A stretch of DNA of 64,000 nt from contig JAFUNS010000034.1 of assembly GCA_017472925.1 (NCBI GenBank), positions 124,001 to 188,000 of the forward strand, read 5' to 3'. The notes below the pieces were generated by a model. The model saw nothing but the letters and a program-made list of their open reading frames with translations, was not told where the DNA came from and did no database searches. The first letter of the stretch is position 1, and each line of letters opens with the position of its first letter. The stretch is from Bacteroides sp. GTDB taxonomy: Bacteria > Bacteroidota > Bacteroidia > Bacteroidales > Bacteroidaceae. The position numbers and the translations under genes were made by a program. Shown in pieces: positions 53,595-61,800 of this stretch.

Positions 53595-54929
53595 TTACCT
53601 ATAATTGTCAATTTTAGAAATTTCCACCGGAATTTGGCTATTTGTAGGTCTAACTATATTCTGTGCCTCTATTCGTATTCTCAACTGTCCTGCATTTGTT
53701 TCTTTTTCATAACATTTGGGACCTAATAAAATAGAAGCTATTTTTAAAGGAAACTCATTATTGCCATTTTCAATACAGAATTCAACCACTGGACATATGA
53801 TATTTTCACTAGTGGTAATCCATTTATAGCGAGAAGAATCATTTCCTCTATAAAGCAAACGAATTTCTTTTTCATCTGCATAATCATTGGGCTTAAAGAA
53901 GTGAGACCATAATGACATCCTTTGTAATACAATTTTTTTACCATTAAAGTCAGAACTTAATAGCTTAACAATAAAATCTAGTTCAGGGTGTGTTCCGTCA
54001 TTATTACCATAACTGATAGGAGCAAGATAAAAGTCATTTTTAAGTAATTTAGAGTCTACTTCTAAATTTAAACATACTCCTTTGGCATCGTCAGCATACA
54101 TACGCCACATAGTTAAACGGTCAAAACTTGAAATATCAGAGCATGACATTATAAAATACTTATTTAACTCCTTAATTGTATTATTGGATTGTTGGTAGAA
54201 ATCGACATGTGACCCTTTCCCATGGATATATTCATCGAAATAATAGCATTCGCTTTTGTCGTTCATACAAACAATACTACATACACTGTTTTTTTTCGAT
54301 TCAATAATTCTAATAATAGATGATAATGTTGTATAACGACAAATATTATTTCTATAGAATTTCCCTAAAAGATAACGAAATAATTGGTCTTCATACTTTT
54401 GAGGTAATAAGATGCTATCAGATTTAGTTGCTTTTGCATTAGTCAAGTCATTTAATTGGGGCAATTCTGAATTAGCACGGTATTTTCCTCTCTGTCCTGA
54501 GAGTGAATTGTGTAACATCTCGATAATAAAGTTATGTAGTATATCTCTATCCTTTTCTGATAAAGGAGTATCTATTTCATAGTAGTTATATAGCTTTTCG
54601 AATGCTTCTTCTAATGAGCTGCTGTTAGACATGCGTGTGTCATTGCAAGGTAACTTTACGAATAGTGCCTGTTTTCCGTCAAAGATTATACCAAACGGAA
54701 CTTTCAAATCTTTTTGGTAAGATTCAAATTGTTTTAATGCAAAATTATATGATTGATTATTAAGATTCTTCTTTATTTCAACTAATGCTATAGGTTCTTC
54801 GTTGCGATAAATAACAGCATCTGGAATCAATCTATTAGAACCAGTGCCCAATTTAAATTCAGTAATTAAGTTATAATTCTCTTTAAGATGTTGTCTAATT
54901 TTATTGAGTAAAAATCTTTCTGACTCCAT
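53595..54929 (-). CDS. HsdR_N-type nuclease domain fused to DUF2971
   Basis: A 444-aa protein. Residues 1-95 resemble the N-terminal nuclease domain of type I restriction R subunits: a PD-(D/E)XK core with D37 (LIPDAVIYRN) and E51-x-K53 (ALVEIKKN). Residues about 200-430 match DUF2971: FYRNNICRYTTLSSIIRIIE, SIVCMNDKSE, MSCSDISSFDRLTMWRMYAD and GVCLNLE. DUF2971 proteins have been noted among abortive-infection-like genes, with function unknown. The fusion suggests a defence effector cutting DNA or RNA under control of the second domain. AT-rich, 142 bases downstream of the island's main operon. Confidence 0.72.
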   Translation of the reverse strand: MESERFLLNKIRQHLKENYNLITEFKLGTGSNRLIPDAVIYRNEEPIALVEIKKNLNNQSYNFALKQFESYQKDLKVPFGIIFDGKQALFVKLPCNDTRMSNSSSLEEAFEKLYNYYEIDTPLSEKDRDILHNFIIEMLHNSLSGQRGKYRANSELPQLNDLTNAKATKSDSILLPQKYEDQLFRYLLGKFYRNNICRYTTLSSIIRIIESKKNSVCSIVCMNDKSECYYFDEYIHGKGSHVDFYQQSNNTIKELNKYFIMSCSDISSFDRLTMWRMYADDAKGVCLNLEVDSKLLKNDFYLAPISYGNNDGTHPELDFIVKLLSSDFNGKKIVLQRMSLWSHFFKPNDYADEKEIRLLYRGNDSSRYKWITTSENIICPVVEFCIENGNNEFPLKIASILLGPKCYEKETNAGQLRIRIEAQNIVRPTNSQIPVEISKIDNYR

Positions 54930-55071
54930 AATTCCTTAATAAGTTACTTTATTTATTGTTGATATATATTTGGTGTATTTTTGTGAATACAATTTTGGGG
55001 ATGTTTTTAAATCTGCATAACTACACATTTGAAATGTTCTATTTTTTTGGTTATAGCTCGTTATCTTAACT

Positions 55072-56838
55072 TTATACATCAACTCTATCTGCCATTAGTT
55101 CTTTAATAAATTGTTCACCCAATTGATCTAGTTTAAAAGGATATTGAGACATATAGTCATCAAAGGATATTTGTTTGTTGATTGCAGATAAAGTATCCAT
55201 GGATGGAATATAAATAGAATTATAATAATCGTTAAAATACTTCAGAAAACCATCCTTGCTGAACCGTTTTGAATATTTGATTAATGTTAATGGTGACATT
55301 AATATAAGAGGATTTTCCTTGATAATATTTAAACCTTCTTTACAAAGACATTCTAAATACCATCTCTGCAGTATACTAGTAAGACCATCTACAAGAAGTC
55401 GATTGTCTGCAATCACTAATACAGAATAAATTTTTACTTCACGGGAAAGGGGTGAGTCCCATGGGAATACTCCATTTCTTATATTGGCAACATGACCTGC
55501 GAGTTGTCCACATCCAATTCGTTTTGGAGCAATTGGTTTGTGACAATGATTCTTGTAATCAATTTGATAAGTTTTGCAGACTAATTTATTACGAAGTTCT
55601 TCTTCTATTATAGTAAAGTCTCTTTGTTCCTTTATCCAAGCATTAATGCGAATGTCTTTACATTCAAAAAGGATAACGGAATCTCTCGTTTTTATATAAT
55701 AATCGGGATAGCCAAGTTCTCCATTCTTTATCTTATATCTTTTCTTAAGTTCATTTTCGTCAAGAGAATCAATTATATCTAATGATGTACAACTTTTCAT
55801 TTGACTAACAAATAATGTTTTTTCAACAAACTCAGATGTAAATAAATTACCAATGTCTGGATGATTTTCATTCAATTGTTTGGAAATGTTTTTAAAATCA
55901 AAATAGAGGCTACTATATATTCTATCAGTGAGAAGAGGTTGACTATGTACTATATAATCACCATTAACACTTTTAAATAGAGGCTTGTCTCGAAAAAATT
56001 TATAATCTGAATTCCCGCTCAGATCAAATTCGTCTTTACTTGAATATGGAATGGCAGATTGCGAAATAGGTATAGATAGCTTTTCAAGAACAGATTTTGT
56101 CATGAGAGAGTCAACATCAATTGAAAGGTCACCAATAATACTAGTTTCTCCCTTATAAGTTATGCAAAACAATGAAATTAAAGTACGTAAATATTCACGC
56201 CAATTAGAAATTTTATATTTGTTGTAAAACTCCTTTAATAATATATCATACTTCAGATTGTTTTCTAGTAACTTAAAAAACATTGTAGCTTGAACAACCT
56301 GAGCAATATATTCATTTTGTTTATCGTAATGAAGGATGTCAAATGAGGAAGCATTATTAGTATATAATAGAACACCCAAATCATCTTCATGTTTCTTGTC
56401 TATTTTATATTTCATAGACTCTTCATTGATTTGGGTAATCAATTTGACTGTCTGAAATTGTAATTTGTCTATATTTATTCGAATGTTTGCATTGTTGAAA
56501 CTTTTATACGGGATTGAAAATGCGCGTCTTAATAGCTCAAGAGATGTTATTTCTAGACCAACAATGTATTCTATATTCGGTTTTGCATCTAGTTTGAGAA
56601 AACGATCAATTCTTTTCGAAAGTTTCGCTTGTTTCGGGTCTTTAGACGAAAGCATATGACAAATTTCTGCAGCTGGTTTATTACAATATTCTCTATTAAA
56701 TAACACTGCAAGTCTAATAATCATTTCTCTAGAATATTGGCGTAGCACTTTTTTATATCCTACTCTGCATAGATCTCTGAATATATAACCAAATTCTAAT
56801 GGTGCTTTTACATCTATAGATTTATATCTATTTTTCAT
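55072..56838 (-). CDS. unrecognised protein with a PD-(D/E)XK nuclease-like motif
   Basis: A 588-aa protein without a family I can name. The first half is helical and charged. Near residues 375-393 the sequence LGYPDYYIKTRDSVILFECK has the acidic-strand-ExK arrangement of PD-(D/E)XK nucleases (D in YPDYY, E and K in FECK). Downstream helices contain KRIGCGQLAGHVANI. An in-frame ATG 21 codons upstream would overlap the previous gene; MKNRYKS at 56838 lies 13 bases after that gene's stop and is preferred. Position as last gene of the PglZ operon suggests it is the nuclease or effector of that system. Confidence 0.62.
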   Translation of the reverse strand: MKNRYKSIDVKAPLEFGYIFRDLCRVGYKKVLRQYSREMIIRLAVLFNREYCNKPAAEICHMLSSKDPKQAKLSKRIDRFLKLDAKPNIEYIVGLEITSLELLRRAFSIPYKSFNNANIRINIDKLQFQTVKLITQINEESMKYKIDKKHEDDLGVLLYTNNASSFDILHYDKQNEYIAQVVQATMFFKLLENNLKYDILLKEFYNKYKISNWREYLRTLISLFCITYKGETSIIGDLSIDVDSLMTKSVLEKLSIPISQSAIPYSSKDEFDLSGNSDYKFFRDKPLFKSVNGDYIVHSQPLLTDRIYSSLYFDFKNISKQLNENHPDIGNLFTSEFVEKTLFVSQMKSCTSLDIIDSLDENELKKRYKIKNGELGYPDYYIKTRDSVILFECKDIRINAWIKEQRDFTIIEEELRNKLVCKTYQIDYKNHCHKPIAPKRIGCGQLAGHVANIRNGVFPWDSPLSREVKIYSVLVIADNRLLVDGLTSILQRWYLECLCKEGLNIIKENPLILMSPLTLIKYSKRFSKDGFLKYFNDYYNSIYIPSMDTLSAINKQISFDDYMSQYPFKLDQLGEQFIKELMADRVDV

Positions 56839-56851
56839 ATAAATTAGAGAA

Positions 56852-57463
56852 TTACACAAATTCAAAATAAGGATGCTCCGAGCAATCATAATCCTCCTCA
56901 TTCAGCATAGGATTATTCACAAAAAAGGATTTCTTGTAGAGTTCACGGGCAAATGGTGTTACCACTTCAATGTCGTTTTTTGTATATACACCGGTTTGCG
57001 GGCGGTCAAGCAGTCCGGCCTCGATGTACATAGGCATGACACAATATAGAGCATTGGGTAAAGAACGATTGCTGGCATATATGGATGATAATCTATTTAT
57101 GAGCAACTGTGATGAAACTTCTTCCTGCACATGAAAGAATTTTCCAAGAATGACCAATGCATCATATCCAAAAGAATAGGCTGCATTGATTAAGGCGGTA
57201 AAGATGATGGCACGGTCTCCTTTGTATTTTATTGCTGTGAAGTAATCCTGTCGATGTTCTTCTATATATGAAAATAAAGGATTGCGAAGCGTCAATTTTC
57301 CGATGATGCTTCTCGCCTTGTTGATACGGTTTTCTCCCTGGTATTCCCCAGAAGCAAGGTCTGCGGCATATTCTGGTGTAAAGCAGCCATCAAGAGCTGC
57401 TTTCATAGCCATTTCCATTACATTGATACTTATGCGTTGGTTGATACCTACTTTCTTTTCCAT
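56852..57463 (-). CDS. unrecognised 203-aa protein in the PglZ operon
   Basis: A small protein starting MEKKVGINQRISINVMEMAM and predicted to be mostly alpha-helical (IIFTALINAAYSFGYDALVI near 90-110), with a polar acidic tail (EEDYDCSEHPYFEFV). It starts 1 base after the PglZ-gene stop, so it is translationally coupled. In BREX type 3 loci a protein of similar size (BrxA) follows pglZ, but I see no clear BrxA sequence similarity. The positional analogy is the only support for that name. Confidence 0.7.
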   Translation of the reverse strand: MEKKVGINQRISINVMEMAMKAALDGCFTPEYAADLASGEYQGENRINKARSIIGKLTLRNPLFSYIEEHRQDYFTAIKYKGDRAIIFTALINAAYSFGYDALVILGKFFHVQEEVSSQLLINRLSSIYASNRSLPNALYCVMPMYIEAGLLDRPQTGVYTKNDIEVVTPFARELYKKSFFVNNPMLNEEDYDCSEHPYFEFV

Positions 57464-57464
57464 A

Positions 57465-58928
57465 TTATTTTTTCTTGATAGTTATAAATGGTATGACCAC
57501 TTCCAAAAAGTGTGCTCCACCATGAGTTATACCGTCTTTGTTGCTAAAACTTTTTGCATTTCGCCACACAGCCCATTCTTCATGCACAAGAAGACTTTCT
57601 TCTATTTCAGAATTTGATTGCAAAAAGGATTTCAGATAGTCTGCATTATTATATATAAGATGTCTGTTTCCTCTACTTTCTCTTTCATATAAGTAAGTCT
57701 TTTCTTGCGAATTGAGAGCACGCCAAGGATTGGCAAGCACATTTCCGTGGTCTGTAGTTATGTAAATTTGATATCCCTGGTCGTGAATGGTCTTTATGTC
57801 ATCAGCAACTTCTTCTGCCCAATTTTTTGTTAGTGCATATAAATCCTTATTGCTATTCAATGTATGCATCTTTTCATCAAGGTTTGTATCAACCATTGCT
57901 TGACGATAACAGCTATTATTATCCAACGTCAGATTACCATGAGTATATGCAATTTCATAGTTTTGCATTCGCTTGGGTGTAGGTCTTGAAGTCCAATAAT
58001 TAACCCATAAGCGGTTTTCATCCGTTGGTGATTGTCTGTAATCTGTTTTGGGCGCTTCTCCACGGAATATAGCTTGTCTTGATAGCTTGGTAATAGAAGG
58101 AAGCCATGCTAAAGTCATGTCTTTCTTTGTTGAAATACCAATATTATTAAGAGCCTTGTCCAATATCAAATATTGCCAATAGGTCATACCGTCAATGACA
58201 AGCAAAGCGACCTTATCTGTTCGTTGATGCGCATGGGTTAAATGTGGTAATATTTTATGCACCATCTTTGGTTTCTGAACAGATGATGAGTTGATGAATG
58301 AAAAATAGCGTTTGTCTATGAAATCCTGAAAGTTGGCATTCAATTCTTCGATAGTAGGCTCTATTTCATGATATACTCCTCGACTTATAACCTTCAGAAG
58401 GATTGCGCTTATTTGGTCTATTGTTTCAACTTTATCCCATTGAAGAGGTATGGATTTTAGTGAAGAACATACTGTTTGTATATCCATCCCATAAAGATTT
58501 TCAGCCTCACTCAACAAAGATCGTGTTTCATCAATTGTCAAATTGCGAGTAAATTTCTTATGAAAGATATACGAAGCCATACCATATGTCATCTTGGCTT
58601 GCAGAAGTTCCACTTCATTACATGCGGGCATCAGTTTGGCAATAGTAAAAGTTGGAGCTATATAAAGGTGTGATTTTATATCTGGTAATATGTCATCGAT
58701 ATGGTCCATTATATAGCATACCTTTTGGTCGGAATGTTTGTCTTCCAGTTCGTATCGCACACGAAGTTCTATCCCTGAATTTACTGGAAGTAACAACAAA
58801 CCGCTTGTAGTTAGGACTTTTTGTTGTGTGTCAACACCAAGTAAGAACCCATCAGGATTTCTTACAACACTAAGTCTTCTTCCATCGGTTGTCAGACTTT
58901 CTACTATTCTATGAACAAATTCATCCAT
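57465..58928 (-). CDS. pglZ: PglZ-domain protein (alkaline-phosphatase fold)
   Basis: A 487-aa protein. The C-terminal half carries the PglZ version of the alkaline-phosphatase superfamily: metal-binding D in ALLVIDGMTYWQY (about residue 240-245), the nucleophile region WLPSITKLSRQAIFRG, D-H in YITTDHGN (about 390-395), and the closing GITHGGAHFLEVVIPF (about 465-480), a pattern typical of PglZ. The first 200 residues are family-specific. PglZ is a core part of BREX and Pgl phage defence. This copy is shorter than most BREX PglZ proteins. Its ATG overlaps the end of the SNF2 helicase by 8 bases. Confidence 0.85.
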   Translation of the reverse strand: MDEFVHRIVESLTTDGRRLSVVRNPDGFLLGVDTQQKVLTTSGLLLLPVNSGIELRVRYELEDKHSDQKVCYIMDHIDDILPDIKSHLYIAPTFTIAKLMPACNEVELLQAKMTYGMASYIFHKKFTRNLTIDETRSLLSEAENLYGMDIQTVCSSLKSIPLQWDKVETIDQISAILLKVISRGVYHEIEPTIEELNANFQDFIDKRYFSFINSSSVQKPKMVHKILPHLTHAHQRTDKVALLVIDGMTYWQYLILDKALNNIGISTKKDMTLAWLPSITKLSRQAIFRGEAPKTDYRQSPTDENRLWVNYWTSRPTPKRMQNYEIAYTHGNLTLDNNSCYRQAMVDTNLDEKMHTLNSNKDLYALTKNWAEEVADDIKTIHDQGYQIYITTDHGNVLANPWRALNSQEKTYLYERESRGNRHLIYNNADYLKSFLQSNSEIEESLLVHEEWAVWRNAKSFSNKDGITHGGAHFLEVVIPFITIKKK

Positions 58929-61689
58929 CTACTCTTACGGTTAAAATGAGTTTAACATCCGGTACTACACTACGCCCTCTTGTAAATGTATTTGTCCATT
59001 CTTCTTTCTCGGTTTGCAATCTACGCATTTTAGCCTTTCTGATATTTTCAATACCAATACGGGCAATGCGTTGCTCTGCAAAACCAAGTGCACGGAGTTT
59101 CTTTTCTGCGATTGTTTGCAGATTGCTTTGAATCTCATTCTCCATGCGATGAAATATGGTAAAGAGATTGTTATTTAACTGTTGTTGATTATCAAAATCT
59201 ACATTACAGATTCTTTCTCCAACATAGCTGAAACAACTCTTTTCCTGTACCAATCTGTTCCATATATCGTTTCCATATGGAGCAAACACTTTACCAGTGT
59301 CAGTGATGAACTGTGCAGAGTATGTCGTTTTTGTTTCATAGCTATTCTTAGCAGATACCTTCCAAATTGTCAGATATCCGGGAGTATCATTCCCGTCGTT
59401 CGAGATAATAGCAGGCACACTACTTTGTGTATTACCATCTATCTCATCCAAGATTCGTCTGACCATCGGATGCTGCAAAGTCAGATGTTCAGCATCAGGA
59501 TTATCTCCATGCCTGGAGGAATCAAATATAGCAGTAATATTGTCTCCTTTAATGGAGTATTGTGTTACACCGGTTAGTTTCTTGTCAATCTTTCCATTTT
59601 CGCTAAGGGCGTATAAATCCATCAATTCTTCAAGCCATACAGGAAGAGGACTGAACTTAATCTCACCGGCACTTTCTTTGTTGATATCTTCTTCGTCAAA
59701 AACGGGTAATGCTCCTTCTGTAGATTTGTATTCATTCAGTTTGTTCTTAATCTCATACAACCAACTATCACTGGCAAAATCAAATCTTTTAGGGTCAAGC
59801 AACGATTGCAGATACAAGTGATTTACCCTCTTCATGTCAATGGTAGAATCTAACACATCACTCGTTTTGTCAATACCCAATTCTTGTAAAATAGCATCCA
59901 ACTTCTCCACAATGATTTGATATACTCGTGTATCCACCGTATTGTCAGTAAGCATATTGAATGCTGTCACTGGATGTTGTTGACCAATACGATCCACACG
60001 ACCAATTCTTTGTTCGATAGCCATAGGATTCCAAGGCAAATCGTAATTGAACACTATGTGGCAGAACTGCATGTTCAAAGATTCGCCCGCAGCATCAGTA
60101 GCAATCATCACATTTGCTTCATTCTTGAACTTAATGAGTGCATTTTGTCGTTCCTGAAGTTCCATGCTACCGTTGATGCAGACAGTTGTCAATCCGGCTT
60201 GTTCTATCAGTTTGGTTAGATACTCCTGTGTCTTTCTAAATTCAGTGAACACAAGCACTTTCAGCTGTGAATCTCCCTTTTCTTCCCTTAGTTGAATTAT
60301 TTTTCGGATAAGAGCCGTAGCTTTGGCATCCTGTTCATTTTCCAGACAATAACTGGCTTCAGTTATCAACTCTTGTAGTTTTTCTTCTTCATTAGCAAAG
60401 CTATCTCCCTGCAGATTTACAGAATAGTCATCCATAAGAAGGTCTTCAAAGTCCAAAGCACCTTCCTCGTCATAATCATTGATATTGTCTGCAATCTCTT
60501 CATGTTGCAATCGCCATAGACGTGTTTGCATGGCGGCCAATATAGCAGCGGTACTACTGCTTGCCAATTTCTGCATCATAACCATTACTAAACCTGTAGC
60601 ATTGCGACTACCACGTTTAGCACGACCAAAGCAATAGCGGACATAGTCTGTTACATGTTCATAGAGCAATTTCTGCAAATGGTGGGCGGTATTGTCCAAA
60701 GGAACATCCAATCGGATGGTTTCTCGCTTTTGAAAAAGTTTCTTTCCATTGTAATCTACGGCATACCGTTTTTCCGAACGCATCACATAAGGCGATATTT
60801 CTTCAATGCTTGGCATACCTTCGCCCGAAAAGGCATCTGCATCCATCAATTGGAGCACACGACGGAAATGGTCACTTTTACCTCTATGGGGTGTCGCAGA
60901 AAGTAGAAGAACATTGGGAACAGCATTGCACAGAGTTTCTGCTAACTGATAGCGTGAAACCTGTGATGTGCTTCCTCCCATACGGTGTGCTTCATCAATG
61001 ATAATCATATCAAAGTCTGCACCCACAACCGATTCTATACGGTATTTATTGTATTCGTTTATCTTCTCTTGGCTCCAGCCTTGTCTTTGAGATACAGGTT
61101 TCAATGCATCCAATGATACAATGATTTGGTTATGTTGCTTCCAGAAGTTTAGTTCCTCTTCGGCATCAAAGCTAGCAAAAGTTCTTGCCATGCCGGTAAT
61201 GAAGTCACTATCGTAGATAAAAAAGTTCTCGCTGAAATGCTCCTTTAGTTCCTGTTGCCATTGAATCATGGCCGATTTTGGGACAATCAAGAGAATGCGT
61301 TTTATCTCTCCACGTAGTTTCTTTTCTTTTAGTACTAATCCAGCTTCGATGGTTTTACCCATACCCACTTCATCGGCAAGCATAAAACGGGTTTGAACTC
61401 CCTGCATCACTTTCTCCAGTACCAATATCTGGTGTGGTAAGGGGATAAGGCTACTTTCATAGGGTGCTAACAAGCGTTTCTGCGCCATTTCTTCTTTGAT
61501 ACGTGCAGCTATAGCAATATACCGCACGTATGACATGCCTGAATGTTTTGTTTCCGGCATGTCTTCCTCTAAGTCAGAGCGCAATACCTGTGCAAAGGAA
61601 TCATCTTCAAGGATATGAATCCAAAGTGTTTCCTTTCCAAATAGCATTTTGCTACCTATTACCTCTATGCTTTTGCCTTTATATCTCAT
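58921..61689 (-). CDS. SNF2/RapA-like helicase
   Basis: A 922-aa superfamily 2 ATPase. Motif I is DEVGMGKTIEAGLVL (residues about 106-120), motif II is IIIDEAHR (near 229-236) and motif III is LLSATPHR. The second RecA fold has VLVFTEFRKTQEYL, ATDAAGESLNMQ and motif VI EQRIGRVDRIGQQ (about 557-569). The C-terminal 300 residues are family-specific and helical. SNF2-type helicases with this layout are BrxHII in BREX type 3 and DrmD in class 1 DISARM. A 110-base leader with duplicated 23-bp sequence precedes the start. It is translationally coupled to the PglZ gene. Confidence 0.87.
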   Translation of the reverse strand: MRYKGKSIEVIGSKMLFGKETLWIHILEDDSFAQVLRSDLEEDMPETKHSGMSYVRYIAIAARIKEEMAQKRLLAPYESSLIPLPHQILVLEKVMQGVQTRFMLADEVGMGKTIEAGLVLKEKKLRGEIKRILLIVPKSAMIQWQQELKEHFSENFFIYDSDFITGMARTFASFDAEEELNFWKQHNQIIVSLDALKPVSQRQGWSQEKINEYNKYRIESVVGADFDMIIIDEAHRMGGSTSQVSRYQLAETLCNAVPNVLLLSATPHRGKSDHFRRVLQLMDADAFSGEGMPSIEEISPYVMRSEKRYAVDYNGKKLFQKRETIRLDVPLDNTAHHLQKLLYEHVTDYVRYCFGRAKRGSRNATGLVMVMMQKLASSSTAAILAAMQTRLWRLQHEEIADNINDYDEEGALDFEDLLMDDYSVNLQGDSFANEEEKLQELITEASYCLENEQDAKATALIRKIIQLREEKGDSQLKVLVFTEFRKTQEYLTKLIEQAGLTTVCINGSMELQERQNALIKFKNEANVMIATDAAGESLNMQFCHIVFNYDLPWNPMAIEQRIGRVDRIGQQHPVTAFNMLTDNTVDTRVYQIIVEKLDAILQELGIDKTSDVLDSTIDMKRVNHLYLQSLLDPKRFDFASDSWLYEIKNKLNEYKSTEGALPVFDEEDINKESAGEIKFSPLPVWLEELMDLYALSENGKIDKKLTGVTQYSIKGDNITAIFDSSRHGDNPDAEHLTLQHPMVRRILDEIDGNTQSSVPAIISNDGNDTPGYLTIWKVSAKNSYETKTTYSAQFITDTGKVFAPYGNDIWNRLVQEKSCFSYVGERICNVDFDNQQQLNNNLFTIFHRMENEIQSNLQTIAEKKLRALGFAEQRIARIGIENIRKAKMRRLQTEKEEWTNTFTRGRSVVPDVKLILTVRVDG

Positions 61690-61692
61690 TCT

Positions 61693-61794
61693 ATTCGCCC
61701 TTTTATTCGCCCTTTGCTTTTATTGATTATCAGACACTTAAGGCTGATTTGGACTTGTCTTAACAGTAACAATTCGCCCTTTTATTCGCCCTTT
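61693..61794. repeat. pair of perfect 23-bp direct repeats before the helicase start
   Basis: Identical 23-bp sequences lie at 61693-61715 and 61772-61794. Each is itself a tandem of ATTCGCCCTTTT and ATTCGCCCTTT. On the coding (minus) strand one copy sits right behind the stop of the AlbA/ATPase gene, the other ends 3 bases before the helicase ATG, where it reads AAAGGGCGAATAAAAGGGCG. The purine-rich copies occupy the translation-initiation zone, and 56 bases of unrelated sequence lie between them. Confidence 0.85.
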
Positions 61795-61800
61795 ACCAAC

